Under the pieces are notes generated by a model. It did not search any database. It saw only the letters and a program-made list of their open reading frames with translations, and had not been told where the DNA came from. From Megaustenia siamemsis (Eukaryota > Mollusca > Gastropoda > Stylommatophora > Ariophantidae), in assembly GCA_032433765.1 (NCBI GenBank), contig JAVIAB010000092.1:101358064-101422063 (forward strand): a stretch of 64,000 nucleotides of DNA. The letters are read 5' to 3'. The position numbers were made by a program, and so were the translations under genes. Positions 22,560 through 32,795 of this stretch are shown piece after piece; position 1 is the stretch's first letter; each line of letters starts with the position of its first letter.

Positions 22560-22752
22560 AGCAATATACCAAACAATGAAAAATCTTGTTGTAAAATCTG
22601 GCTCTTGAAATGAGATATCGTGTTGTGTTGTGTTATTGGGCATAGAAAATTCGGAAGAAAATTAAACGATTACTTTACTACATACGTACAATCCACTCGA
22701 AGCACACAAATGACAATTGCATGCAAGAAAAAGAAGTGCTCAAATGGCACGT
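22560..22752. repeat. about 429-bp segmental duplication, copy 2
   Basis: Second copy of the block at 22131; its array part is split from 23012 onward by a SINE-1. Confidence 0.85.
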
Positions 22753-23011
22753 AAAAAAAAGTAAAGTACCCCCGTCACGCCAAGTGGCGTATAGGGAAAT
22801 ATGGTGTTAGTGACCCTATATTTTACAGACCTTCAGCACATTATTTTGTGGTAATGTGGTCGGTATTACGCCCGTGCTGCTTTACTTTTCCAGAAAAAAA
22901 TCTGGTACCTATTTTAAGGCTGGGTGAACCCGGAAGCCATCGGTTAGGATCGAACCCTACCCCTTGTCCTTTGTAGTCCAGTTCACTAACCACTGAGCTA
23001 TCGTGGCTCCC
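22753..23011 (-). mobile_element. SINE-1, full-length, with 13-bp target-site duplication
   Basis: TCAAATGGCACGT at 22740-22752 and 23012-23024 bounds it. On the minus strand it starts GGGAGCCACGATAGCTCAGT (box A), then GTAGGGTTCGATCCTAAC (box B). The body has ATGGCTTCCGGGTTCACCCA, TACCAGATTTTTTTCTGG, CGTAATACCGACCACATTAC, and the end has CACTTGGCGTGACGGGGGTA and CTTTACTTTTTTTT. It landed inside a unit of the 34-bp array, so it is younger than the array. SINE-1 is the most frequent SINE here: seven near-complete copies plus fragments. Confidence 0.95.
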
Positions 23012-23244
23012 TCAAATGGCACGTGAATGCAAAAAAATAATGTGCACAAATGACACGTGAATGCAAGAAAATAATGTGCACATATGACACGTGAATGGAA
23101 GAAAATAATGTGCACATATGACACGTGAATGGAAGAAAATAATGTGCACATATGACACGTGAATGGAAGAAAATAATGTGCACATATGACACGTGAATGC
23201 AAGAAAATAATGTGCACATATGACACGTGAATGCAAGAAAATGT
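23012..23244. repeat. 34-bp array, second block, about 7 units
   Basis: Continues the array interrupted by SINE-1. These units are more homogeneous (ATGTGCACATATGACACGTG) than the first block. Confidence 0.93.
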
Positions 23245-23489
23245 ATTAAAAAAGTCACTAGAATTTCTAACGTGATAAGTGAACATAAAAATGGGACATA
23301 ACCGTGCTCGATAATGTGACCATTGAAGCGTCAGCATGAGAGCAATGAAGGTTAATGCTATTGGTGTGGGGTGTGTGGTGAAGTGTCAAAGTACATAATG
23401 AGAGAATTGAATGTTAGGAAATACACACTAGAAAACAGAGAGAATAACATTATACATATTAGCTTAGAACTGTGGGGAAGTATCAACAA

Positions 23490-23770
23490 GTGGACAAAGA
23501 GATGCGATAAAGACGATAGCGCTGGATAGAGAGACACACCGTAGAAGCCAACTGAGAGTATTATACGACAGACACTTTTTGGAATCCCCAGGGAAGGAGA
23601 CAAAAGGAAGGCCAAAATATGCTTGTAGAAGATAGTTGGAAGCAAAGTTGAAGAGGATGGAGAAGAAATAGACCAATCTTAATAGAAATGCAAGAAACAG
23701 GACGGATTGGAATGTGTTTGTTGAAGACCAGGGATCAAGAGAGATTTGGAAAGAAAAATAAGACAAATAA
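23490..23770 (+). mobile_element. LINE reverse transcriptase tail, same family as 46567-47001
   Basis: The sequence GATGCGATAAAGACGATAGC, TGGAATCCCCAGGG, AAGGAAGGCCAAAATATGC, and TGTTTGTTGAAGACCAGGGA parallels the 46.6-kb copy, which encodes the RRRWRWIGHKLRK, FWNPQGK and RGRPRYSWRR boxes. Here the frame is broken by stops and indels. The upstream palm domain is missing. Dead 3' fragment. Confidence 0.75.
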
Positions 23771-23983
23771 TAAGAAGATTAACTTAATATCAGTAAGGGG
23801 GCAAAGGTGTACAGATGCATCAATATGCATAGAAATGCGATAAGCTGTAACGCTGATGATAATAACGAAAAAAAAAAATTAATGAAAAAGTGGTATGATA
23901 ACAGCTTTACGTAGGTGAGAAACAAAACAAAAGTGGAACGACGTTTCAACCAAAAAGGCCTTCAGCAGGAACAACAAACAGCA

Positions 23984-24054
<71 letters not shown>

Positions 24055-24429
24055 AATCTAACTATAATATCAGTATATCATAATAATATCAGTATGGAAA
24101 GTTATATGAATAAGTGATAACCATACTAGAGAGAACAATATGTGGAATATATGTGGAAGAATATGTCGGATGTATTGGGCTGAATGGCACATATATTTCA
24201 CATTTCTGCAAAAAAAAGCAAAAACATAACATAACGCGTTTGAGCCAATAGAACGCCCTTTAAAGGTTGACGAGAAGAGGTGTATTCGCTGAACAAACAT
24301 AGAAGAAGAATGAATGTCTACATGATGGTAATGTATCATAGCTGCTAATATGTGATGGAAACAAGGGATGTCTTTACATTGGACTTGCAATACCGTGATC
24401 TATTTGTGTGTGTGGTCGATTGATGTTTT
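23771..24429. other. no gene; retroelement-tail-like stretch and (TA)n at 23988-24050
   Basis: About 23880-23975 carries AACAGCTTTACGTAGG and a CGTTTCAACCAAAAAGGCCT block similar to 14263-14410 on the other strand. A TA microsatellite follows. Otherwise nothing recognised. Confidence 0.45.
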
Positions 24430-25130
24430 AACTTATGACCGGAAACCTTCTGGTTTGTGCACTCGTCTACCAATCTGAAAATTCTGGATTGAGGCAACAT
24501 ATTTTTTCTCAACATAAAAGGCTGTCGGGGTGCATCCTGCCTCTGTAAAGGAGTCATTCATAGTTAATGTCGTGAGGTGTTGGATATCATAAACAAAGTA
24601 AAGAGAACCGTCACGCCGAGTGGCGAATAGGGAATATGGTGTTAGTGACCATAATATTTTACAGACTTTCAGCATATGATTTTTGGGGTAATGTGGTCGG
24701 TATTACGGCCGCACCGCTTTACTTTCCCATAAAAAAAATCAGGTACCCATTTAAGGCTGGGTGAACATAGAAGCCGTCGATCAGGATCGAATCCGATCAC
24801 TTGTCCTTTGTAGTCCAGTTCACTAACCACTGAGTTATCGCGGCTCCCTGTTGGATATCATGCTCCTTCGTAATCCGTGTTCGTGTACTCTGTATACAAG
24901 TGTTGATCTTTTCCTGTTCTACATCGTCAAACCATCCAGCTTCTTTTCCCTTTGTCTGCCTCCACCTCTCCGGCCTTCTATTTTTTTCTGTTGTTACTAG
25001 GTTTAACGACTCGCCTTTTCTCGACACAAACTCAAAAGATCTAGACTGTGGTTTTCTAATTAGGTGCATAATCTTCCCCTCTTCATCTGCCAATTTTAGT
25101 ACCTCAATGGATTTTTTCTTAATTGTAAAT
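24430..25130 (-). mobile_element. LINE-H tail, interrupted by SINE-1
   Basis: Minus-strand translation gives MADEEGKIMHLIRKPQSRSF, EFVSRKGESLNLVTT, KEAGWFDDVEQEKIN, TRTRITKEHDIQ, matching the usual order (R-x-R-Q, FGHVxRK, LVTTGKI, a basic RGR stretch, W-x-D-D). The SINE at 24591-24848 splits this frame. Past it, the frame continues as HLTTLTMNDSFTEAGCTPTA to a TAA near 24433. The TSD reads (H/Y)DIQH in the same phase on both sides, so the SINE hit an open frame of more than 200 codons. Whether that frame was ever functional is unknown; the catalytic part is absent. Confidence 0.7.
24591..24848 (-). mobile_element. SINE-1, full-length, with 13-bp target-site duplication
   Basis: TGTTGGATATCAT at 24578-24590 and 24849-24861. 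Head on the minus strand GGGAGCCGCGATAACTCAGT; box B is worn to GATTCGATCCTGATC. Same body and tail as the 22.8-kb copy. Inserted in LINE-H. Confidence 0.95.
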
Positions 25131-25395
25131 TAGCACCAGAGATATACTCTACGAATGAAAGGGAACGATGAAGTGAACTAGCCACCCTTCCTCGTGAAGT
25201 CCAGTTTTAGTACAATAAAGCCACTACCACCGATTTTCCCAAACGACATTTGCTAATAAACTGCCTTGACCGTTAATGTTTTGTTGAGAAAAGCAAAGCA
25301 GTTCTAGGAAATGTCGGGATATTCCAATATTGCTTTTCCTGTTTTGTAAAAGTGAGCTTTTAAATAAATCAAAATGTCAAGGTGATCACTATTCT
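25131..25395. other. no gene seen
   Basis: Nothing recognised. Confidence 0.5.
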
Positions 25396-25840
25396 GATGT
25401 ACGCCAATGAAACATGGACGATAGATATTAGACAAGCCAGAAGATTGAAACGTTTACACATGAGCTGTCTAGACTGTAGAATGCTTTTACAAAATAAAGT
25501 TGGGAGGAAAGAGATTCACATACTGGAACCCTAAATTTACACATCCACATGTTATTACAGGAGGCCATGTGATTTCGATTGTTCATTTATTTCGCATTCC
25601 TGATGAAAGCATCACCATGCAGCTGTTTTATGGCAAGCTCAGTGCATCCAAGAGATCCAGGAAACAGAAGAAGTGCTTCAAAGATTCTTTCACGGTGTCT
25701 ATACAAGTTTAAATATGAACGATACTTTCTGAGCAGGCCTTGTGCAGAACCGATCGCTATGGCGGAGAGAAAAGTACAAAAGGTGTCCGTATCACAGAGA
25801 CATACAAACGAAGAAACACGAAGAAAATAAATCTGAAATA
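25396..25840 (+). mobile_element. LINE-D reverse transcriptase C-terminal remnant
   Basis: Translation gives YANETWTIDIRQARRLKRLH and MSCLDCRMLL, a gap, then VHLFRIPDESITMQLFYGKL, SASKRSRKQKKCFKDS, two stops, and a worn CRTDRYGGEKSTKG stretch. This matches the common invertebrate LINE tail 'ETWTxxxRxxRRLxxFHxxCLRxxL', 'HVxRMPDERLPKxLxYGEL', 'GKRxxGxQKKRxKD', 'DRxxWR'. Stops and missing segments show decay. Only the tail is present, so the clade is left open. Confidence 0.8.
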
Positions 25841-26234
25841 ATTAAAACCCATAGAACCAAGTTCCATCGCACTTCTTCTACTAACCTTGAACTTTCGTTA
25901 ACTTCGCACACACAAGAATGGTTCAGTTACAAAAGACTGAATACGCCGTCATTATTGTTCGGTATATCATTATAATTATACCCGATGAAGGCAACGGATG
26001 TTTTAACGTTGGCAAAATCCTCACCTATAGAAATGGAATCAATCTGTTACATTTCATCGGAAATAATGATCAATAATGATCACAAGTGATGTTTTGATAA
26101 CGAAGAAAAGTTATCAACAACAGAACAGTTTGTCTGTTTTGGTCGCTCTTATGTTATTGCTTGCTTGCGTTCGCCCGATGACTAAAGGAGTATACCTCTT
26201 CGTCATCCTTAAAAGGACGTTATGTGGGCGTGTC
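25841..26234. other. no gene seen
   Basis: CCCGATGAAGGCAACGGATG and following TTTTAACG near 25981 resemble the retroelement-tail motif seen near 14.3 and 23.9 kb. No gene. Confidence 0.45.
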
Positions 26235-26515
26235 TACCTTGTGTTGTGGTTTGCAGTATAACTGTGATATTTGCGCCTTTCGGCCCAACACATCCGACTT
26301 CAGCATTTTTGAGTACCGGGTTGTCTTCCCTCTTCGATCCCTACTCGCTCGGCCAGACTAGGCAGGTTAGTCTGTTACTAGAGGCACCACGGAGAGGTGG
26401 AGCAGGGTCTGGGTGGTTCTGGTTCACCGATCCTGGCACAAGACATCAGCTGTGGGTCGCTGACAATTTCCAGCTCTGGTGCTGGGAGGCGCGCCTTCGC
26501 CTCCACATCTTATGT
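26235..26515 (-). repeat. interspersed repeat R7, copy 2
   Basis: Reverse complement of this GC-richer block aligns with 1376-1640 (GTCAGCGACCCACAGCTGA and six or more later blocks). Plus-strand frames of about 100 codons exist but the homology runs on the other strand and is broken there. Confidence 0.6.
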
Positions 26516-26782
26516 ATATAAGAAAAAGTCTATTTTGGGAGGGGGTATTTATATGATATTTGTTTCAATGTTCACATTAAAAGATGACTTGTTCATTCTT
26601 CAAAAACCTTTTAATCGATACAATAATTATTATTGGTGTTTTGATAGTTTGAGTATACAGATATTGTTGCTATGTTTTTATTTATTTGTGTGTGTGTGGT
26701 ATGTGGGTGTATGCTTCCGCAGATATTATCATAAATAATAATTGTGGTGTTTCAACTATCTGAGAATCAAGTATTCTTTTAT
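26516..26782. other. no gene seen
   Basis: AT-rich lead-in to the 33-bp array. Confidence 0.5.
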
Positions 26783-27183
26783 TATGATTCTATCTATTTA
26801 TCATAAGAATATTTTAATGTTTCTATTTATTTATCAACAGAACATTTTAATGTTTCTATCTATTTATCAGCAGAATATTTTAATGTTTCTATATATTTAT
26901 CAACATAATATTTTAATGTTTCTATCTATTTATCATAAGAATATTTTAATGTTTCTATCTATATATCATAGGAATATTTTAATGTTTCTATCTATCTATC
27001 ATAACAATATTTTAATGCTTCTAACTATTTATCAACAGAATATTTTAATGTTTCTAGCTATTTATCAACAGAATATTTTAATGTTTCTATCTATTTATTA
27101 TAAAAGCATTTAATGTTTCTATCTATTTATCATAAAATATTTTAATGTTTCTATCTATTTATTATTAGCATATTTTAATGTTT
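26783..27183. repeat. 33-bp array, about 12 units
   Basis: Units contain AATGTTTCTATCTATTTATC and AACAGAATATTTT. The period is eleven codons, giving an open hydrophobic repeat (LMFLSIYQQNI). Unit ends vary (AACAG, ATAAG, ATAGG). Confidence 0.94.
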
Positions 27184-27679
27184 TCATCGCTTTTTGCTTT
27201 ATTTTATTGCTTGCTCGAAATGATCAAGAAGAACATCTTTTAAAATATTTCTAAATTGATTTTACAATTTGTACAAAAATATCTTGATATTTCACGCGAG
27301 CTGATCAGAGCGAACAAATTCTCAATCTGTCCAACAGTAAAATCATAAGGAATGTTTTGTAGAAGAGATTCAAGTCACTAGGAAGAATATTCGGATGTAT
27401 TTCTGTTCCATAAAAACAACTAAAAATAGCGAGGAAAAGGCACGAAAATAAACATTAGTTTGTCGATCGGAATAATCCAGGAAAAACATTTTAGCGCCAA
27501 GTCGGAAACACGCAAAAAAATAGTTTGCATTGTTAATGTTATTTTCACACACAAAACATTGCAGTGGAAACGAAAAAAACAAACAAATTGGATGGTCGAC
27601 TAGATTTTAAGAAATCGATTGATCTTAAAGCTCTACACAAGTTCATTACTCATTCTGATTCTGAAGATGATGAAGGTTG
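27184..27679. other. no gene seen
   Basis: Nothing recognised. Confidence 0.5.
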
Positions 27680-27990
27680 TACAAACTACACTTCGCTAGC
27701 GAGGTCCCAACACACTAGGAACTGAATTCTGCATGTTAATCCGTTTTTTCCCTTGCAGCCCTGTGCATAGAGTCCCTCGCCGCACAGGCAAATAACGTCT
27801 TCGGAGGTACTCATATTTTTTTCCGTCGATGAGTAATTGACGTTTCATGCCGGGTCTCACTGCTGAGGCTAGGGGTTATTGTCCCCGAGAGAAATCATAA
27901 ATGAAAATCTCAACTTTCACAGACGGGATTAGAACTCACAGCCTGTCTCGAGACCGGCGTCTTCCCTTGAGACCAACCAGTCGCCCAATG
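27680..27990 (-). mobile_element. SINE-3, second copy
   Basis: Antisense copy matching 12531-12846 through head (GACTGGTTGGTCTCAAGG, GACGCCGGTCTCGAGAC), a worn box B, CAATTACTCATCGACGGA and TGTGCGGCGAGGGAC. More diverged than the 12.6-kb copy; ends are approximate. Confidence 0.82.
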
Positions 27991-28540
27991 CAAACTGTTG
28001 GTTCCAGTGGCTGGCTGGTTGTACATGCCTCTCTCTCCACTCTTGATACTCCAACTGCTTCACCATATAGTTTGAATTAGTAGTTTTATTAATGGCCGTG
28101 CTGATACTTATTATATAAATATCACTGGCACGCATGTTAGTAGCAGTAGTCGAAATATAATCTTCACTGGACATCGGACAACTCCATCAGTGCTAGAGCC
28201 CGTTTCAGTACTTCCCTCAATGTGTATCGACCAACATCCCCATTTCTCTGTTGATGGTAATTCTTATTTTCCTTCTTGATTGAATTTCTTGTCTGGACCA
28301 CCAATTTTGAAGTGATATTCTCGCAATCTATTCAGGGTGTGTTCTATGTACAGCAACACAAGTTTTGTGTAGTACTCGGAAAAATCTACAAACATGTATC
28401 TAACATCGGAGTTCTGTAATAAATATGTTATATTTAATGTATACACTTACTGAGAGTCTTCAAGACTCGCTTGTGTGCTGCATATCATTACCATCACAGG
28501 TGTACCAGAGGTCAGCCTATCATCATTTTCTTTAACACAA
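27991..28540. other. no gene seen
   Basis: Nothing recognised. Confidence 0.5.
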
Positions 28541-29592
28541 ACCCACTCACGAGACACCTACTTCCGATTGTAGTGACTGCCTCACGAAACACCTACTTCC
28601 AATTGTAGTGACCGCCTCACGAGACCTACTTCCAATTGTAGTGGCTGCCTCACGAGACACCTACCTCCAATTGTGGTGACTGCCTCACGAGACACCTTCT
28701 TCCAATTGCAGTGACTGCCTCACGAGACACCTTCTTCCAATTGTAGTGACTGCCTCATGAGACACCAACTTCCAATTGTAGTGACTGCCTCACGAGACAC
28801 CTACTTCCAATTGTAGTGACTGCCTCACGAGACACCAACTTCCAATTGTAGTGACTGCCTCACGAGACACCTACTTCCAATTGTAGTGACTGCCTCACGA
28901 GACACCTACTTTCAATTGTAGTGACGGCCTCACGAGACACCTACTTCCAATTGTAGTGACTGTCTCACGAGACACCTACTTTCAATTGTAGTGGCTGCCT
29001 CACGAGACACCTACTTCCAATTGTAGTGACTGCCTCACGAGACACCTACTTCCAATTGTAGTGACTGCCTCACGAGACCTACTTCCAATTGTAGTGGCTG
29101 CCTCACGAGACACCTACCTCCAATTGTGGTGACTGCCTCACGAGACACCTTCTTCCAATTGCAGTGACTGCCTCACGAGACACCTTCTTCCAATTGTAGT
29201 GACTGCCTCATGAGATACCAACTTCCAATTGTAGTGACTGCCTCACGAGACACCTACTTCCAATGTAGTGACTGCCTCACGAGACACCAACTTCCAATTG
29301 TAGTGACTGCCTCACGAGACACCTACTTCCAATTGTAGTGACTGCCTCACGAGACACCTACTTTCAATTGTAGTGACGGCCTCACGAGACACCTACTTCC
29401 AATTGTAGTGACTGTCTCACGAGACACCTACTTTCAATTGTAGTGGCTGCCTCACGAGACACCTACTTCCAATTGTAGTGACTGCCTCACGAGACACCTA
29501 CTTCTAATTGTAGTGACTGACTCACGAGACACCTACTTCCAATTGTAGTGACTGACTCACGAGACACCTACTTCCAATTGTAGTGGCTGCCA
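28541..29592. repeat. 35-bp array, about 30 units, duplicated in a block of about 453 bp
   Basis: Units contain GACTGCCTCACGAGACACCT and ACTTCCAATTGTAGT. A marker series (a unit with CACGAGACCT, then ACCTCCAATTGTGG, then TTCTTCCAATTGCAG) occurs near 28618 and again near 29071, showing that about 13 units were duplicated together. Confidence 0.95.
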
Positions 29593-29654
29593 TTCTTTTT
29601 TCAGACCGACAATACTCCGACGTTTACTAAGCTTTGGAACTAGATACCAGAGAT

Positions 29655-30352
29655 TTTATCTTGGGAGTAACAGCGACCTGGCGTGATAGCTTGGAAGTAA
29701 CAGCGGCCTGGCGTGATAGCTTGGAAGTAACAGCGGCCTGGCGTGATATCTTGGGAGTAACAGCGGCCTGGCGTGATATCTTTAGAGTAACAGCGGCCTG
29801 GCGTGATATCTTGGGAGTAACAGCGGCCTGGCGTGATATCTTGGGAGTAACAACGGCCTGGCATGATATCTTGGGAGTAACAGCGGCCTGGCGTGATATC
29901 TTGGGAGTAACAACAGCCTGGCGTTGTATCTTGGGAGTAACAGCGGCCTGGCGTGATATCTTGGGAGTAACAGCGGCCTGGCGTGATATCTTGGGAGTAA
30001 CAGCGGCCTGGCGTGATATCTTGGGAGTAACAACGGCCTGGCATGATATCTTGGGAGTAACAGCGGCCTGGCGTGATATCTTGGGAGTAACAGCGGCCTG
30101 GCGTGATATCTGGGGAGTAACAACAGCCTGGCGTGATATCTTGGGAGTAACAGCGGCCTGGCGTGATATCTTGGGAGTAACAGCGGCCTGGCGTGATATC
30201 TTGGGAGTAACAACGGCCTGGTATGATATCTTGGGAGTAACAGCGGCCTGGCGTGATATCTTGGGAGTAACAGCGGCCTGGCGTGATATCTTGGGAGTAA
30301 CAGCGGCCTGGCGTGATATCTTGGGAGTAACAACAGCCAGGCGTGATATCTT
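29655..30352. repeat. 30-bp array, about 23 units, derived from SINE-1
   Basis: Units contain GTAACAGCGGCCTGGCGTGA and TATCTTGGGA. The core resembles SINE-1's GTAAAGCGGCACGGGCGTAA, and the last unit runs straight into the following SINE-1 bases (GATACCGACCAC). A 180-bp pattern (six units) repeats at 29821, 30001 and 30181. The period is ten codons, so both strands have frames of about 250 codons; not genes. Confidence 0.95.
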
Positions 30353-30470
30353 GGGATACCGACCACTTCACCCAAAAATGTGTTGCGGTCATGGAATAAA
30401 AATATAGTCACAGACACCATATTGCACTTAGCAAGGCGTGGAGGGAACCGTTACATCTTTTACTTTACCG
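30353..30470 (+). mobile_element. SINE-1 3' tail downstream of the 30-bp array
   Basis: TACCGACCACTTCACCCAAA, AATATAGTCACAGACACCATATT and a worn GGCGTGGAGGG-TTTTACTTTA end match the order of SINE-1's last third. Confidence 0.7.
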
Positions 30471-30955
30471 CTATATGTGTGTCGAAGGAGTAATGCAGAA
30501 TATAGCGGTTCTGGACATTATAAATCTTGAATACGAATCTGACACCTTCATTGTTCTTTGAAGCCTATTTAGTGACAGGTGTACTACACTAGTTTCGTCT
30601 CTATTTGTATTATTTATGCGGTTCTTACAAACCGGTACATGTACACAACTATTAGTATGTTAAAGTTTAACAAAATTAACTTAATTTTACACTTTACAAA
30701 CTGTGAAAGATAATGTTAGAAGTGAAGAAAAATAATGAAATACAATATTTAAATATTACACATAAATTTAGTAGAACTTTAAATCGCCATCAGGTATCAA
30801 GCTCACGACAGCAAGCAACAATGTCTGTTAAAGTATTCAACTTCTCTTATTAGTTCCCCTAGTTGATCTATTTTCAAGCCATACCGCTACAATTTCTCTT
30901 GCCGTAACCGTAGTTATGCACTATCTCCTTTTTCTTCTATTTTGTCAGTTGTTGG
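30471..30955. other. no gene seen
   Basis: Nothing recognised. Confidence 0.5.
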
Positions 30956-31163
30956 GAGCCGCGTTAGCTCAGCGGTTAGTGGACTCGATTACTAAGGACA
31001 AGAGGTCGGGTTCATCCTGATCGACGGCTTCCGGGTTCATCCAGCCTTAAATGGGTACCGGATTTTTTTTTTTTTCTGTGAAGGTAAAGCGGCACAGACA
31101 TAATACCAAGCACATTACCCCAAAAATCATTCATGTGCCGAAGATCAATACAAATTATGTTCA
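30956..31163 (+). mobile_element. SINE-1, 5' and middle part
   Basis: Starts GGGAGCCGCGTTAGCTCAGC with box A; box B is worn (GGGTTCATCCTGATC). Body GACGGCTTCCGGGTTCATCC and AAAGCGGCACAGACATAATA. It stops inside the 3' part at CACTAACAC and resumes at 31412 after a LINE-C fragment. Confidence 0.88.
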
Positions 31164-31411
31164 CTAACACAATATAAGAAACAATCAATATTTTTCGGCC
31201 ACATCATGATAAGATGAAAGTTGGAATACTTGGTTACAACTGGCAAAATAAAAGGAAAGAGAGATCGCGGACGACAAAAAGAGAAAATACTGGATAGCTT
31301 GGTGTCATGGCATGGAAAACGGTCAACAACAGAACTGATACGATGCACTGTAGATAGAAGATTCTGGAGGGACATGATCACCTACGCCAACCGGTATGGC
31401 ACATGATGATG
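31164..31411 (+). mobile_element. LINE-C 3' fragment inserted in SINE-1
   Basis: Translation gives RKQSIFFGHIMI, a stop, then KLEYLVTTGKIKGKRDRG, KEKILDSLVSWHGKR, LIRCTVDRRFWRDMITYANR and a stop, followed by the ATGATGATGA tail. It sits inside SINE-1, whose missing 3' end (ACACCATATCCCCTATC) begins at about 31412. AACAC occurs at both junctions and may be part of the target-site duplication. Confidence 0.85.
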
Positions 31412-31466
31412 ATGAACACCATATCCCCTATCATCCACGTGGCGTGACGGTGCTACCTACTCTTTC
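31412..31466 (+). mobile_element. SINE-1, 3' end, resumed
   Basis: CACCATATCCCCTATCATCC and ACGTGGCGTGACGGTGCTAC complete the SINE-1 interrupted at 31163. Confidence 0.85.
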
Positions 31467-31479
31467 TTTTTTTTGGGGG

Positions 31480-31680
31480 GAGGGGTCAGTTGTCACAATA
31501 CTTTTTAATTTTCTAGTCATGACAACTCAAGAGAGCTTGACGTGTTTTTGTCTCATTCGTGTCATGGAGTCGCTTTTCAGCACAGCTATCATTCAAGACT
31601 TCTTCCATTACAGCATCTAACTGATTATAGTCATCTCAATATTCTTCTGCAGAACCACATATCCTCTGTCGCCAAGCATC
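31480..31680 (-). mobile_element. LINE-C internal fragment, decayed
   Basis: Minus-strand pieces read MWFCRRIL, then TKTRQALLS (usual RKRQATFFGHV), then KSIVTT (usual EYLVTT), in the right order but in different frames. No 3' tail. Weak on its own, but the order supports it. Confidence 0.5.
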
Positions 31681-32795
31681 TTCTTGTCTATTTATCAATT
31701 ACCCATTCACGTAAAACATGACCGTTCCTTGTATCGCTGAACTAAGTCACAATAAGTGTAGCCCAATGACTAGTCACTCGTTCTGTGACCACAGACAAGA
31801 ACGAAGATGTATGGTTGATACAGTTGTTTTGTTCATCTCGAAGTGACATTGAAGTTATGACCTTGACAATGTTTACAGTATCTATGACTACAGATGTCTG
31901 GGGTCTAGTACATTCCACCAATTCTTAAAATGTATATTTGATGGACATGGTTTCAATTTGTGACGTCACGCACAAAACGTAAAATAGTTGATGTAAAGTC
32001 AATATTTTTATATGAATTATATTTTAGTCATTGTGCTCTTAACAAACAGATACAAGACTGAAAAGTCTGGCAGATTCGGGGGGGCCGGGGGGGGGGGCAC
32101 AACAGTTTTTACATTTGAAGAGAGAGCTTCTTCTAATCACTGTGAATGTATAATAGAAGAAGTACGTGCTTTTTTATCTTCACTGAAACACAAACGAGGA
32201 AATAAACTAAAAAGTATCAGTGACAAACAACTACGAAAAAAAAAACTCTGGTAAAAAATATATGAATAATCGGTAATATCGAGAGGATTATGCAAACGAA
32301 CAAGATAAGAAAATAGATTCATGAAGTCTGTTATAATAACACAATTATTGGAAAAGATTACCGTGTACATAAAGTACTGAAATGATAAAAAACACATTCA
32401 CGAGTAGGGAAATTTGTCGTCTTTGACGACACAAACGACACAGGAAATGACGAAATTTTTCCACGCCTGCCTTTTGGCGCGTGTCGTCATCCGATATTGC
32501 AATTGCTTCTTCATGAATCAACAAAATGTGATTCAATCATTTTTGCAATTCACTCTTTCGTCACCACGATGGAAATTACATTTGATTGTTTTTACTCCAC
32601 ACGAGGATAGTTCATAAAAAAGTCTCTCCGTTTAATATTTCCGTTTCATTAATTGAATATTGAGTGCCTTTGTGGCATCGTTAATATTTTAAATATAAAA
32701 CGCTACACAACATTTTTGCTGCATCAAAAATCCTGCTGATGACATTTCCTGGAAAATATAAACTGTTTTATCCTTGACATATAAAACATGATGAC
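31681..32795. other. no gene seen
   Basis: AT-rich with a G-run near 32079-32097. Frames at 32012-32617 are short and overlap on opposite strands. Confidence 0.5.

Noticed and set aside
26222..26738. GC-richer block as a host exon
   Set aside because: It is a repeat (R7) with a second copy at 1.4 kb, and homology runs on the opposite strand to the open frame.
28541..29592. CRISPR array (35-bp regular units)
   Set aside because: No repeat/spacer distinction, since every unit is the same along its whole length; the window is also eukaryotic.
29634..30420. Open frames of 212-257 codons on both strands
   Set aside because: Translation of the 30-bp array, which itself derives from a non-coding SINE.
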